Shown: positions 23,190 through 34,871, numbered from the stretch's first letter. The stretch is 64,000 bases of DNA from Imbricaverruca yamaguchii (GCA_034440575.1 JAOTOL010001646.1:1566501-1630500); one strand, 5' to 3'. Translations and numbers: made by a program. Notes: a model not told the origin generated them from the sequence alone.

Positions 23190-24140
23190 CTGTTGTCTGA
23201 GGACCCTACCGGTCACAGATCTGTTGTCTGTGGACCAGGCTGGTCACGGACCTGTTGTCTGAGGACCAGGCTGGTCACGGACCTGCTGTCTGAGGACCAG
23301 GCTGGTCACGGACCTGTTGTCTGAGGACCAGGCTGGTCACGGACCTGTTGTCTGAGGACCAGGCTGGTCACGGACCTGTTGTCTGAGGACCAGGCCGGTC
23401 ACGGACCTGTTGCCTGAGTACCAGGCCGGTCACGGACCTGTTGTCTATGGACCAGGCCGGTCACGGACCTGTTGTCTGAGGACCAGGCTGGTCACGGACC
23501 TGTTGTCTGTGGACCGGCTGGTCACGGACCTGTTGTCTGAGGACCAGGCTGGTCACGGACCTGTTGTCTGAGGACCCACTTGGTCACGGACCTGTTGTCT
23601 GAGGACCAGGCCGTCACGGCCTTTTACCTGGTCACGGACCTGTTGTCTGAGGACCTAGGCCGGTCACGGACCTGTTGTCTGAGGACCAGGCCGGTCATGG
23701 ACCTGTTGTCTGAGGACCAGGCCGGTCACGGACTTGTTGTCTGAGGACCAGGCCAGTCACGGACCTGTTGTCTGAGGACCAGGCCGGTCACGGACCTGTT
23801 GTCTGTGGACCAGGCCGGTCACGGACCTGACCTGTTGTCTGAGGACCAGGCCGGTCACGGACCTGTTGTCTGAGGACCAGGCCGGTCACGGACCTGTCAC
23901 GGACCTGTTGTCTGAGGACCAGGCCGGTCACGGACCTGTTGTCTGAGGACCAGGCCACGGAGTTGTTTGGGACCAGGCCGGTCACTGGACCTGTTGTCTG
24001 AGGACCAGGCCAGTCACGGACCTGTTGTCTGAGGACCAGGCCGGTCACGGACCTGTTGTCTGAGGACCAGGCCGGTCACGGACCTGTTGTCTAAGGACCA
24101 GGCCGGTCACGGACCTGTTGTCTGAGGACCAGGCCGGTCC
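23190..24140. repeat. 31-bp minisatellite, about 30 copies
   Basis: The unit contains TGAGGACCAGGCCGGTCACG and GACCTGTTGTC. Copies on the left carry GGCTGGTCACG and those on the right GGCCGGTCACG, so two sub-families expanded side by side. Several units contain deletions (about 23600-23640 and 23945-23990). It carries the CCGGTCA heptamer. Confidence 0.95.
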
Positions 24141-24879
24141 CGCAGCTTCCGTCTCAGCTGCAGCCGCGTCTGAGATGCCGTGCAGGGAGAAAGTCGGCTG
24201 GTTGACAGGTGCGCAGACGTGACGTCATGCGTGCCTTCCCGGCCACTTCCAGCGCGCCGGAACAATGGCTCGTCGTGCACCCGAGCTGCCTGCAGCCGGC
24301 TGGTGGGACTGTGACGAGACCACTGACCGTCACCGGCGTCCGGACCGCAGAGTATGTCACAACGTCAGCTGCAGGCTACGTTCCGTTCCGTATGTCATGC
24401 TCAGACATGGGTGCAGGGGACACCTGTCGCATTTACCCGTTAGATGATCTTTTCTTCATAAAATGTGACTGGAATTTGCCAAAGTCGCCATTTGTGCGCG
24501 CTCAGCTATTTCAAATTATAAATGTGTTTCTAATACGCATGTTGTGAACAACGTGCGTATCATGGGTATCTTTATCAGCGTAACTTCCGGAAAAAGAAGT
24601 TCTTAACTTTTTTCTTTTTTTTTTTTCTTTTTTTTTGGGGGGGGGGAAGAAAATGCGTGCAAAAGAGACGTAAACCCAAGGTGCAGAACATACACGATTG
24701 TTTTGCCTATGGGGACTATGGTTTTTTAAAAAGAAACATGAACGATTTCCATCGGCGGTAAGCTGGCTGATTTTCCCAACATTGGCCGGAAACGTTCGGC
24801 ACAGTCACTGAGTTAATACAGGGAATTGCTTCCCAAACATGGCTTGCTAACGTCACACGACCCAAATTCACGACTTAAA
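24141..24879 (+). other. Intron with a poly-T/poly-G junction
   Basis: At 24607-24647 a T-rich run with two C interruptions passes directly into ten G's. The rest is AT-rich and unrecognised. Confidence 0.55.
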
Positions 24880-25645
24880 CGAGTTAAATGCTGGCCCAGC
24901 ACTCACGGTTGGCGGCTTCTCCGCGATGGAGATCGCGGAACGTGTCGTCAGACCTTGCACTCGATGACAAGATAGCTGGGAACGACGCCCCGAGTCCGGC
25001 TATCGGAGGATCGCCAGCGGCCGCTCCCCGGGCGGTGCCCGGTCGGTGTCAGGCCGGACAGGTGGTCTCAGCGCCGCGTGTGGGGTCGCTGGCCTGGTCG
25101 CCACTCCGCCTAGTCGCTCTCAAGTGCGTGACCGCCGCACCCTTTATTATTCTTCCGGGGTCGACACGCCCAGCGGAGACCTCTCTGCGGCCGCGTGCGG
25201 GTGACGTGGTAAAATCGTCGGTCCCGGCGGTGCGGCCGAGCGGCCATCGCCGTGAGGAACGCAGCGCGCTCCGGCACGCACATTACGCTGCGCAAATAAG
25301 CACGCTTGCCCGGCCGCGGTGAAGCATTGTCGCCGGCAGAGCGGCCTCGGCTCGTCTCCGGGCTGGCGCCGGCCCCGTTCAGGTCGAGGTCGCTGAACCC
25401 GCCGGGCACGCCGCAAGAACACAGCAGGCGGCGTGTCGCGTTCTTTGGAGCGCGTGTGGCCGGGCTGTCTAATGAAGCCCTGTCGGTTCCCGGCCGGTGA
25501 GCTGCGACATCGCGCGAGAGGCGGGGGCCATCTTGGTGTCGCACAGAGCGCGTGCCACCGGAGCTGGCCGCCGTGGCATGTGTCGCCCCTCATTACTTGC
25601 CATTGACCGACGTGAGGAACGGGCTCTCGTCTCCGTGCGTCCTGC
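24880..25645. other. GC-rich block, left half of a split island
   Basis: GC-rich and full of CpG, ending at the TA that borders the inverted-repeat element. A similar GC-rich block starts just past the other end of the element (28990-30165), so the two may once have been adjacent. This could be a CpG-rich promoter or simply a GC-rich intron segment. No start site was identified. Confidence 0.4.
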
Positions 25646-25647
25646 TA

Positions 25648-25723
25648 CTTTGGTGGAGGTGGGAGAATCTTCAAGTCCTCTGAGCATTCTAGTGAGGCCG
25701 CCATCCTGATAGGCACAAAAAAA
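25648..25723 (+). repeat. Left terminal inverted repeat
   Basis: It begins CTTTGGTGGAGGTGGGAG just after TA (25646-25647), passes through GCCGCCATCCTGATAGGCAC and ends in seven A's. Confidence 0.85.
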
Positions 25724-28700
25724 CGCCCGTGCTGCATGACCACTGCAGTCGATGCGCCCCTAAGCCCCCCCCCCCTCCGTGCGTCCGCCTTGGTGAAGCG
25801 TTTGTATGTAGCTATGATTGTATTCAGATGCCGAATGGGAGGCCGTTTGCCTGGTGGCGAATCAAATGCTGATCAAAACTGCAGCCACTTTGAAAATACG
25901 ATAGCGTTGCGGACGTGCCGTTCTGCCCGTGTAATTGGATCTCGGTGCTGCCTCCTTGCACGGAGAGGGACACGTGCAGTCGCCCGTTCAATTATTGCCA
26001 GCTAATGAAATTGGACGTCAGTGTGCTGAGCACGCGCGCATGCATCGGCAATCATTCTGATCGACGCCAAGTCAGTTTGCGATCTCACGCCGCGTTTCGA
26101 CGCGCAAGTACTGTAATGTAAGGTATGAAAACTCTGTAATGTACTTTGGGACTGTGATCCATGAAAGGTTGTTTTGGAAAGAGAGTTTAGCCCTTGAACT
26201 GGTTGTCAAAATAAAGGAAATACGATATTTGATGAGAAAATTGTATGTAGTCTTCGGTCAGATACGCAAGTTGTGTACATTTTGACTAAACTAGTCCGGA
26301 TTGAAATCATGTGTCATGATGAGGAAGTTCGTTTTTGTTATGTTATGCTCTTTAATTATACCATGTATTGTACATTGTAATATTTTATATATATATATAT
26401 ATGTAGTTGTGGAGTTCTGTGGTCGAAATGGTGGATCCGGCTGAAAATTATCGTTGCATCTCCATTCCGTCTTTTTTTTACCACAAGATGCCGATATATG
26501 CTTTTAGCATTAGGACATAGGTCTGGAAAATGACATCGGTCAACTGCTGTTATCGTTATGAGTATCTGGGAAGCTACTTGGACAGTAGTCATGTCTATGG
26601 CAAGGACTATTCACAATATAATTTGCTTGACTATGCAAACTTTGCCATGATATTGAGACGATTATAATTATGTTCTGGAAACATCAAAGCTGAGTATTTC
26701 CAAAAATAATTCAAAGGAATTTCTGAAAGGACGTGCTCATACTGCCAGCACGTTTATACGTTAATCTCGTCTCGACATCTATGCTCACCGAAAGCATCAG
26801 CTGATATTTCACTAAAAATGTAAATATCCCAAATTAATCACCTTTATTGGAATGTAAATATATTTGTGCTAATGTATGGTGTGCACAGCGGGGGGCATAT
26901 TCAATCCAAGCAATGCGAAGCAAATTAAAGTGGTGAGCAGTGCCACGCTGCGCCACAGGTGTCTGCCTGTTCACCACGGTCACCCTGCTGCAGTCCGTAA
27001 TGTCGGATGCATGTTCGGCCGAGCAGACACGGTCGCGGCGGGCGGGCGTCGTCTGTCTGGTGCCGTGTTCCACCAGGCTGAGGCATGCGCCGGTGTGCAC
27101 GCTCGTGCACCTTGTCTTCGGCACGACGACATCGGCTTGCACAGAGGTTTGAATGTTTATCTCCTGTGAGCTGAGACCGTATTATGTTAAACGTTAAACT
27201 TCCAGTGCTCGTTTTGCGCCCGGTTTCCGCGATGACCGGTTGTTGTGTTTGTCCAGAGATCTCAATACCTTGAGATGTGTTTTTAATTGGCCATATTGAA
27301 GGACCGTCGACGTCTTCTGAACGTTTTTCCGCGAACTCTGCACATGCGGACTGGGCAGCGAGCTGGGCTCTCGGGCCACCCGACTGCCATAGGAGCGAAT
27401 GCTCAGCTGTCCCGGTAGTGACCACGCCCCTCGCTTCGGTTGGTCTCCCCGAAAATTAACACCTCGACATCCGTTCCTATCCCTTTCTAGATTCCACACT
27501 TTGACGTCCGCCCCTGTCCCTTTTAGCATTGCCCCACTTAATTTTTCGGCTTTCGTTTTTTCCTCGATGTCCAAAGAGAAGCGTGGGTTCTACCATAAAG
27601 CTCTCTGAAGAGCCTGAGGGTTAACCCAGCCAAATTGACGTGTGATGTAGAGAAGATCTTCTTCAGTCAGTGCTGCACCTGCCGATCTGTTTCCCTTTCC
27701 TTCGGACTTCAGCATCTTCAATTTCGCTTTTCACGTCTCTATCACCCTAGTATCCCCGTTGCTTCGAGTTCACCCAATGTCTTACCCTTCATGAAGCGAT
27801 TGATGTCTGAAAACATATTTTCTTTACCTCGACCAGAAAGAAGCAAATAAGGAAGTTCCTGTCAGTGTTCTTCGAACTTGTTTGAGGCGTTTCACCTTTC
27901 AGTTCCTTACCGTGCTTCCGTAAACGTCTTGTCCAATGCTCCGATTTATGCACGGTTTCTGCATTGCGGTCCCGTTTTACGGTCTTCCATGTTTTTATGC
28001 GTCTCTTCATGTTCAGCTTCTGGGATGTCTGTCCATGCCTAGAAATTAAGGAAAAAATCGTTTGTTTGGTGGTCTCTATCATCCATGTTTTATGGCTGTT
28101 TAGTATCTTACGATGCTAAAAAGTTATGATATCACTCTGGCCGAAACACGTTCAATAACACTCTTTTTCCACTTCGCATCTCGAGCCTACCACCACTTTG
28201 CACACTAAATAAGGCTCCAGTAAATTTAGTGTAATTCCCAGGTCCCGAGCTGTAATATATGTGGCGGCTGGTGTCATTAATTTCTGGAAGCATCTGTTGG
28301 GAAGTTTCACGAGCGAGATTTGCGGACGTCCGTAATGAATTAAAAAGAATCTCCCCTTGAAGTACTTACCACGAGCTAGCTTAACGACCATTAAGTGGAA
28401 GGCCAGTCAGTGAGAAGCATGTAATCAGTCGATCGTCTATAAGCGCTCCTGATGTATCATTTCCTGGCGGGGTATCAACACGTACTGAGGAGGCGCACCA
28501 GCATACAACTCATCTGACGAACACAGCTCCACATCTGCACTTCATGTAATGCTAGTTTAGTTTAGTTTTCCATTGCTATTTAAGCTCTTCTCTGCTGATA
28601 ACGCACACTGCGTACGATTGCCTTGGGATGCCCGCATCCTTGCATGGATGTAGCCTTCCACATGGTAGATATGACAGCCGCCACACGCTTTTTATGACAA

Positions 28701-28806
28701 GTTCAAGCAAGAAAACCGAATCCTTGATTCAAGTTCAATTCTTAAGCAACTTGATTTGCCATATCCACGTTTTCATCCAGGTGCATGCTCCTGTGTACAA
28801 GCGTCG

Positions 28807-28884
28807 TTTTTTTTTGTGCCTATCAGGATGGCGGCCTCACTAGAATGCTCAGGGGACTTGAAGATTCTCCCACCTCCACCAAGA
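28807..28884 (-). repeat. Right terminal inverted repeat
   Basis: Read on the minus strand it begins TCTTGGTGGAGGTGGGAG next to TA (28885-28886) and ends in nine A's. Confidence 0.85.
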
Positions 28885-28990
28885 TAGCCTGACGTTATTT
28901 CTCGAGGTCTTCACTTTAATTAGCCGCAAGTCTTGAAATCTCATCAGACAATGAAGCTCTGATGCTTCAACGTTTGGATTTGCTCTCCAG

Positions 28991-29236
28991 CGTACCACTA
29001 TTCGACGAACCCAGCATCTCCCGGGCTCTTCCCGAGCACCTTCCCGGAGCGCAACGGCGCACCTCGCGAGCGGCGTTTCTCGCGTCGCACGGCACGCCGC
29101 CGCCCGCTGCCACGTCTGCGGCGCGAGAGGCGCCGCCCAGCTGCGCGCTGTCCCCGCCCAGCGAGCCGACGCGTCGGCGCGCCGCCAGCCGCTGCCGGCC
29201 GCTCCACACCGGCCTAATCGGCCCGCCAAATTACAG
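28991..29236 (+). CDS. Possible 246-bp cassette exon
   Basis: An acceptor-like TTTGCTCTCCAG precedes 28991, and a donor-like ACAG followed by GTAAAC ends at 29236. The length is exactly 82 codons, and the frame set by the exon at 18987 (two bases carried over) stays open throughout. It leaves the same two bases (AG) needed by the exon at 30742, so it could be included or skipped without a frameshift. The translation starts VPLFDEPSISRALPEHLPG and is then very rich in A, P, R and S, ending LHTGLIGPPNY. It lies 105 bp from the right end of the inverted-repeat element. The pyrimidine tract is moderate and the composition is that of GC-rich noncoding DNA, so it may be chance. Confidence 0.25.
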
Positions 29237-30165
29237 GTAAACGGCGCGCCGAGTCGCCACGTCGGCGCGCCCACGGCCGCACGCGCGCGGCGGCGGAGGC
29301 GCGCGCGACAGTGGCCGTGTCGGGAGGGCGGGCGGCACGTGACGGCGTCGTGACGCCGCGTGACGTGCGGGCGATGCTGTGCCGTGGTGCGGTCCTGCGG
29401 TTCGGTCGGTGACGTGGACTGGCGGCGCGGTGACGACAACGTCGGACTGGAATGGCCCGGTGACAGGTCGGTGTTGGTTTCGGGCGGCTCGGCGGCGGCG
29501 GGGCGTGTGCTGCACCGGTGACGGCTGTGACGGCCCGTGACGGCGCGTGACGGCCCACTGGCCGTAGCAGCCCAATGTCGGCGATGGTAAGAGCCCGTGA
29601 CGCGTCCGTGACGGCCCCGTGACGGGTCCACGTCAGCTCAGCGACTAATCACCGGCGGTGTTCGCCGGACGTTCTCTCGACCACATCGCCCACATTCGGC
29701 GCGTCCACTCGGCCTTGTCGCTGCGCACATTTCTGGACGACGTGCGACGGCGGTTTGGCCGGCCTTGGGGCTGATCGGCGAGCCTCCTCTGACGCTGTGG
29801 TAGTCTCGCGCACCACCACACCGGCCAGGTGCGTACGCGCCGCTCTCGTGTCCGCCCGGGGTTTCTATTTCCGTTCCGATGCGAAGGAGCGCGGCCGGCC
29901 GGCGGGCGCTTCTGTGTGCCGCCGTGGCGGCTCCAGCCGGCTGACCGCGGCGGCGGCGGCCGCTGCCGCCGCAGGCGCTGTGTGTGTTTGTGGGAAAGCT
30001 CGTATCGGGCCGTGTTGGCGTCGTGGTGGTGTGGTGCGGCCGCGCGCGCCGCCGGCGTTCTGTGTCACTGAGACGGCCCCGTGGCCGCGTGTCGGCTGAC
30101 GCGCCGACAACGCGGCCACGTCCGGTTATCAGTTTGGACGCGGCGGGTTCGCGCATGGCGTGCTG
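29237..30165. other. GC-rich block with many GTGACGGC words
   Basis: Very CpG-rich. From 29338 to 29630 GTGACGGC and GTGACG recur about a dozen times at irregular spacing, and a GGCGGCGGC run lies near 29950. It may be a CpG island or an internal promoter. No transcription start or exon can be shown. Confidence 0.45.
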
Positions 30166-30741
30166 CGGTTCGGCTGATTTCAAGATACTCCAGCTCCCCA
30201 TATGTGACGTTTTTGTACTCAGTTTTTCGTGGCTGATTATAGATATGCAGTTAATGGTATGTCGTTTTGAATTGTCTGCTTGATGTATTAATTAGTTCAT
30301 TTGACCTTACTATTTGTTCGCCTGGTCTACTTCCACTATTGTATTCGTTTGAAGCGCCGATGGAGTGCGTAATGCGAAACAACCGGCTGAACTAGAGCGA
30401 TTCGTGTATCTGTAACACGACTGTCGTGAAAAACCTGTCGCAAGAACCACCATTTGCAGAACCGTAACCATATCGTACAGCACGCCATTGTTTTTTTTTT
30501 TTGCTTTGTTTTGTTTTTGCTTTTACTATTTCAGCGGCCGGTTTCAAGAAATAATCGGATGTGTCCATAATTCAAACACACATCTATCTTGGCCTCACCT
30601 CCATGCCGATCAATCGCGAAGGTGTGTTTCCCTACCACACCGGCAGATCCTACGTCTCTATCCTCCATCATCGTCATTCACCGTGATCACCGCTGTCTCG
30701 TGCGTGAGTCCCGCCTGATCTCACGCGCTGGCTCGCCACAG
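30166..30741 (+). other. End of intron before exon 2
   Basis: AT-rich with a T run at 30490-30502 and a pyrimidine-rich stretch leading to the acceptor. Nothing else was recognised. Confidence 0.5.
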
Positions 30742-30838
30742 GAACGACGGCGTGCGCAGCTCCAAGTTCTTCTCCTGCACGCCGACGTGCCAGAGCAAGC
30801 TGGAGAAGGCGTGGCCGCTGGACATCGAGACACGGCGG
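30742..30838 (+). CDS. Internal exon 2 of the split gene
   Basis: A 97-bp exon between the acceptor CTGGCTCGCCACAG and the strong donor GTGAGT. Its first base completes the Arg codon left open by the exon at 18987. The next 32 codons start NDGVRSSKFFSCTPTCQSKL and end EKAWPLDIETRR at a codon boundary, matching the phase of the exon at 57067. A CTPTC pair of cysteines and a short acidic/basic C-terminal stretch are visible, but no known domain is recognised. GC3 codon preference is strong. The following intron is about 26.2 kb, so small exons could have been missed there. The phase match does not require any. Confidence 0.7.
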
Positions 30839-32070
30839 GTGAGTGCCTCGCGATTTCGTCTTCTCTGGCCGCGCTTCCGTCCAGTGTTCGACTCGGGCAC
30901 GCTGTCTGCGATTCTTCCGGCGGAGGTCAAGCGTGGCATGAAGGGTGCCGTGATGCCGGGCGTTGTCAATGGGGAAGTTTTTATCTGGGCAGAAGAAACT
31001 ACCCCCCCCCCCACACACACACGATCCCTTCCTTTGCTGCGTGACTGTTGTCGTTTCAGTCCACATTGCACGTGGACACTTCTTGCACCGCCAGCTTCTC
31101 ACTTTGATGCTTTTAATGGAGCACTTGTTGCTCTAGTAAAAGTAAAACCACTGAGCAATATGCACTTCTCTTTCCGTCGTTAAAAGACCTTCCTAGTAGT
31201 TGTTGCCGACTCCCCCACTGAAACTATTTCTATATCTAGCCGTGTGTACCTGTCTGCTCCATTTCGTTGCATTTGTGCATTCCTCAGCGTGTCATGTAGC
31301 AGAGGCTTATTGCACCCATTGGGCAGCTCGGGTGTGCTGTTATTGACGCGTCAGGTGTATGTCGACCACATGCATGCTTCATGACCATTCCGTTCATATT
31401 CCTGCACACAACACGATACCATCCGGTCAACCCCATCTTCTTGTCGCTATTCGCGTCGAAAAGGGTGGGGTCAGTAGACCATGCCTAATATCGCTGTCTT
31501 TGTGCGAGAGGAGCTCCTCTGCAACACTTCCCCTCTCTTTCTTCTGTAGTGAAGGTCCTTCTTCTTTGCTCGTGATAGACTAGAGGACCCGCGCGTCGCG
31601 ATAACTCCGAATGCCAAAAATGATATGTTCTCTGCACGATATATTGTGCAGAAAGTATAGTGAATATATAGAGACACTCGCAATAATGTTCCAGGCCGAC
31701 AGCAATCACTTTCAGTTCTCAATTTGGAGGCCGAAATACAGTTGTTAATTTACGCACGCGACCGACAGCGACAGGTCCGCGCGGCTCGACAGTCCAGACA
31801 CGTCTCTCCGCGGGGGTCTGGCCACAGCCCTGGCTCAGACACGGCCGGAAGGCCGGTACAGGTCGCAGCAGCCGGGCGTTGGCCCGAAAACGCTGACTCG
31901 GTTCCGACGAGGGCCGGTGACCGCGTCGCCGGCGCCGGACGGACATGTACGGGCGTGACATGTGCCGGGCATGGTAGGTCGGCTGATTTACGGGGTCACA
32001 ACACCCACAGTTAGATATTATACGATTAAAACAGTACGTGTCTAGCAACTCTGTTACACTTCCACTTTAT
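30839..32070 (+). other. Start of the 26-kb intron
   Basis: Contains a C run plus a short CA run at 31000-31022. No exon or element end was recognised. Confidence 0.5.
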
Positions 32071-32074
32071 CAGC

Positions 32075-32290
32075 GCGGAGGAAGGGCACATCAACGGGCC
32101 ACCCCTTCGCAACACTGCCTCTCTCCTCCACTTTCTCCGTGCGGAGGAAGGACATAGCAATGAGCCACACCTTCGCAACACTGCCTCTCTCCTCCACATT
32201 CCCCGTGCAGAGGACGGACATAGCAATGGGCCACACCTTCGCAGCACTGCCTCTCTCCACCACTTTCTCCGTGCGGAGGAAGGACGGAAC
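32075..32290. repeat. 66-bp tandem repeat, 3.3 copies
   Basis: Units start at 32075, 32141, 32207 and 32273 (partial) with GCGGAGGAAGGACATAGCAA and share CACCTTCGCAACACTGCCTC. The period is a multiple of three, so one frame reads as a 22-residue repeat. I see no splice or start context to call it coding. Confidence 0.93.
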
Positions 32291-32314
32291 AATGGGCCGC
32301 ACCCTTCCGGCGGC

Positions 32315-32530
32315 GCTGCGGCGCTGCAGGGGGCTTGGCTGGGCCGACGGTGGTGACCCGGCCAGTGGCGAGAGTCGGCCCTGCAGGGGGCTTGTCTGGA
32401 CCGGTGCTGGTGGCCCGGTCAGGTGGTGGGTGGCCTGGCCAGTGGCGTGAGTCGGCCCTGTAGGGGGTTTGTCTGGGCCGGTGGTGGCGGCTCGGTCACG
32501 TGGTGGGTGACCTGGCCAGTGGCGTGAGTC
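32315..32530. repeat. About 70-bp repeat, three copies
   Basis: Copies share CCAGTGGCGTGAGTCGGCCC and GGGGGTTTGTCTGG, with GGCCCGGTCAGGTGGTGGG in the middle copy. Divergence is visible between copies. Confidence 0.85.
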
Positions 32531-32634
32531 GGCGCTTCTGGTCGTGCGCCGCCGCCACCACCTCGTGCCACGTCGGTGACTCCCACCGACTGCCCGCACT
32601 GGCGCCGCTGGCTCCCAACCTGACACGCGTCTGA

Positions 32635-33640
32635 CGAGCCGTCTGCCGTCGGCCGTCTGCCGTCTCCCGTCTGCCGTCTGCCGTCTGCCGTCTGCCATCT
32701 GCCGTCTGCCGTTGCCTTTTCTGCCTCGTCTGCCGTCTGTTGTCTGCCGTCTGCCGTCTGCCGTCTGCCGTCTGCCGTCTCCCGTCTCCGTCTGGTCTCC
32801 GTCTGTCTGCCGTCTGTTGTCTGCCGTCTCCCGTCTGCCGTCTGCCGTCTGTCCGTCTGCCGTCTGTCTGCCGTTCTGCCGTCTGCCGTCTGCCGTCTGC
32901 CGTCTGTTGTCTGCCGTCTCCCGTCTGCCGTCTGTCTCCGTTCTGCCGTCTGCCGTCTCCGTCTGCCGTCTCGTCTGCCGTCTGCCGTCTGTTGTCTGTC
33001 GTCTGCCGTCTACCGTCTGCCGTCGGCCGTCTGCCGTCTCCCGTCTGCCGTCTGCCGTCTGCCGTCTGCCGTCTGCCGTCTGCCGTCTGTTGTCTGCCGT
33101 CTGCCGTCTGCCGTCTGCCGTCTGTTGTCTGCCCCGTCTGTTGTCTGCCGTCCGGCGTCTGTTGTCTGCCGTCCGGCGTCTGTTGTCTGCCGTCTGCCGT
33201 CTGCCGTCTGCCGTCTGCCGTCTCCCGTCTGCCGTCTGCCGTCTGCCGTCTGCCGTCTCCCGTCTGCCGTCTGCCGTCTGCCGTCTGCCGTCTGCCGTCT
33301 GCCGTCTGTTGTCTGTCTCTCTGTTGTCTGCCGTCTGCCGTCTCCGTCTGCCGTCTTGTCGTCTGCCGTCTCCGTCTGTCGTCTGTCTCCGTCTGCCGTC
33401 TGCCGCCGTCTGCCGTCTCCGTCTGCCGTCTGTTGTCTGCCGTCTGTTGTCTGCCGTCTGTCTGTCGTCTGTTGTCTGCCGTCTGTTGTCTGCCGTCTGT
33501 CTGCCGTCTGCCGTCTGCCGTCTGCCGTCTGCCGTCTGCCGTCTGCCGTCTGCCGTCTGCCGTCTGCCGTCTCCCGTCTGCCGTCTCCCGTCTGCCGTCT
33601 GCCGTCTGCCGTCTCCCGTCTGCCGTCTCCCGTCTGCTCC
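32635..33640. repeat. Heptamer array (CTGCCGT)n, about 1 kb
   Basis: Around 140 steps of a 7-bp unit, with regular variants CTCCCGT and CTGTTGT and occasional shortened steps (CTCCGT, CTGT). The variants are clustered, showing local homogenisation. The array is open in nearly all frames on both strands, which gives a spurious 470-codon minus-strand frame. It is not a known telomere repeat and lies inside an intron. Confidence 0.96.
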
Positions 33641-34284
33641 AGTCTAGACCGCTCCAGTCCAGACCGTGTAGGCTTGATGTTGCGGCGTGTTGCGTCCTCG
33701 GGGTCGAGTGAAGGGAAGTTGGTCTGTGCCGTCGCCCCGCCATTCCTGAGCTATTGTTTGCAAATTGCAGGCCACGTGGGGCTATTTCAAATGGCAGGTA
33801 TGCTGAGCGGTAGTCGGGATGACATGGCATTGTATCGGTGGACTTCCGTGAGTTGTACTTGAATTCGGCACGGACGACTTTTGCTACGTGCAAAACTAAA
33901 AGTGGCAAGCATTAAAACCTTGCCGGTTTGCTGATTCCATTTATGTTTTAATGATCTTGATGATAGTTCCAGTCTGACATATCTCGACGCCAAGCACACT
34001 GACTAAGGTGTGGAGCTTGTTTTTGCTGGTGCTTATTTAGGCTTGCGGTTTATTTGCGAGCTGCAGAGCCATTTTACTTTGCACGGCGTGTGCATGACCC
34101 TTGCGATAATGGCTCTGCCCCGTCCACATTTCCCGTTACTTTCCTTGTACGGTGCATTTTTACGTTCCAGCTTTCCGGCTGCGAGCCTGTTTTTATATTC
34201 CCGCACAGCATGTATTCCCATACAAAGTTTTTGTCCACCTCTATAAAAGCGAAGCCGGGGATAAAAAGCCACAACGCGACGTGC
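33641..34284 (+). other. Intron, no feature recognised
   Basis: A unique stretch of mixed composition. No exon was supported. Confidence 0.45.
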
Positions 34285-34545
34285 CACAAACGGGGCTGCA
34301 TCTGAACCACACTCTGTCCTGAGGATGCTCCTCGCCTCTGACGATTACTAAAAAAGTCCCGCGAGGGACCACAAACAGGGCTGCATCTGGACCAGACCCT
34401 GTATCCAGGGTGCTCCTCGTCAAAGAGCATGGCTGCATCTAGATTAGACCCCCTGTCCTGAGGAATCTCCTCGCCAAGGAATAGGGCTGCATCTGGACCA
34501 GACCCTATCCTGAAGATGCTCCTCATTAAGGCCATGACCTCTGAT
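34285..34545. repeat. Degenerate repeat, about four copies
   Basis: GGCTGCATCTGGACCAGACC and GATGCTCCTCG-like words recur at about 34293, 34378, 34430 and 34482. Spacing is irregular (about 50-88 bp). Confidence 0.8.
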
Positions 34546-34871
34546 GAGTGCTGCACCGTTAAACGGAATTAGCTTCTATCGCATTTGTATGAAGATTCTC
34601 TCAGAACCGGACTCTGTGGTGTATTTCTCGCCCATCTACATATATCGAGATTTGTGATGACATAATCATGGAGTCTGCACTGATTGAATCACTTCATCGT
34701 GTGATTTGCCTACCCGCCCCCGTTGAACGTCCATAATGGGAATTTAATTCCCTTTTCGTTACCCTGTCCTGACGGCCTCGGGCCTCGGGCCTGCCTGTCC
34801 GACATCCCCTCCTCAGACGTCACATCTGCCGTCCCCTGGGCGGACGTCAGACCGCTCGGCGTGCCTCTATC
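34546..34871 (+). other. Intron spacer
   Basis: AT-rich to 34750, then GC-rich. Nothing recognised. Confidence 0.45.

Larger units (their letters stand above)
25648..28884. mobile_element. TA-flanked DNA-transposon-like element, 3.24 kb
   Basis: The ends are about 77-bp terminal inverted repeats (25648-25723 and 28807-28884) that match almost perfectly apart from the terminal two bases, one internal C/T difference and two extra A's in the inner A run. A TA dinucleotide lies immediately outside each end, as expected for Tc1/mariner/pogo-type insertion. The interior is mostly AT-rich (from about 26100), whereas both flanks are GC-rich. No interior open frame exceeds about 170 codons and none shows a transposase motif I recognise. 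It is therefore probably a non-autonomous derivative that needs a transposase from elsewhere. An alternative is two separate short elements in opposite orientation. It lies within the 11.6-kb intron. Confidence 0.65.

Noticed and set aside
23190..24140. Possible CRISPR array
   Set aside because: Units are contiguous with no unique spacers, no cas genes exist, and the DNA is clearly eukaryotic.
27194..28082. Minus-strand frames inside the inverted-repeat element as a transposase
   Set aside because: Only 97 and 126 codons, without a DDE/D spacing or DNA-binding motif that I can see.
32496..33908. 470-codon minus-strand frame
   Set aside because: Translation is a TADGRRQ-type periodic string from the heptamer array.
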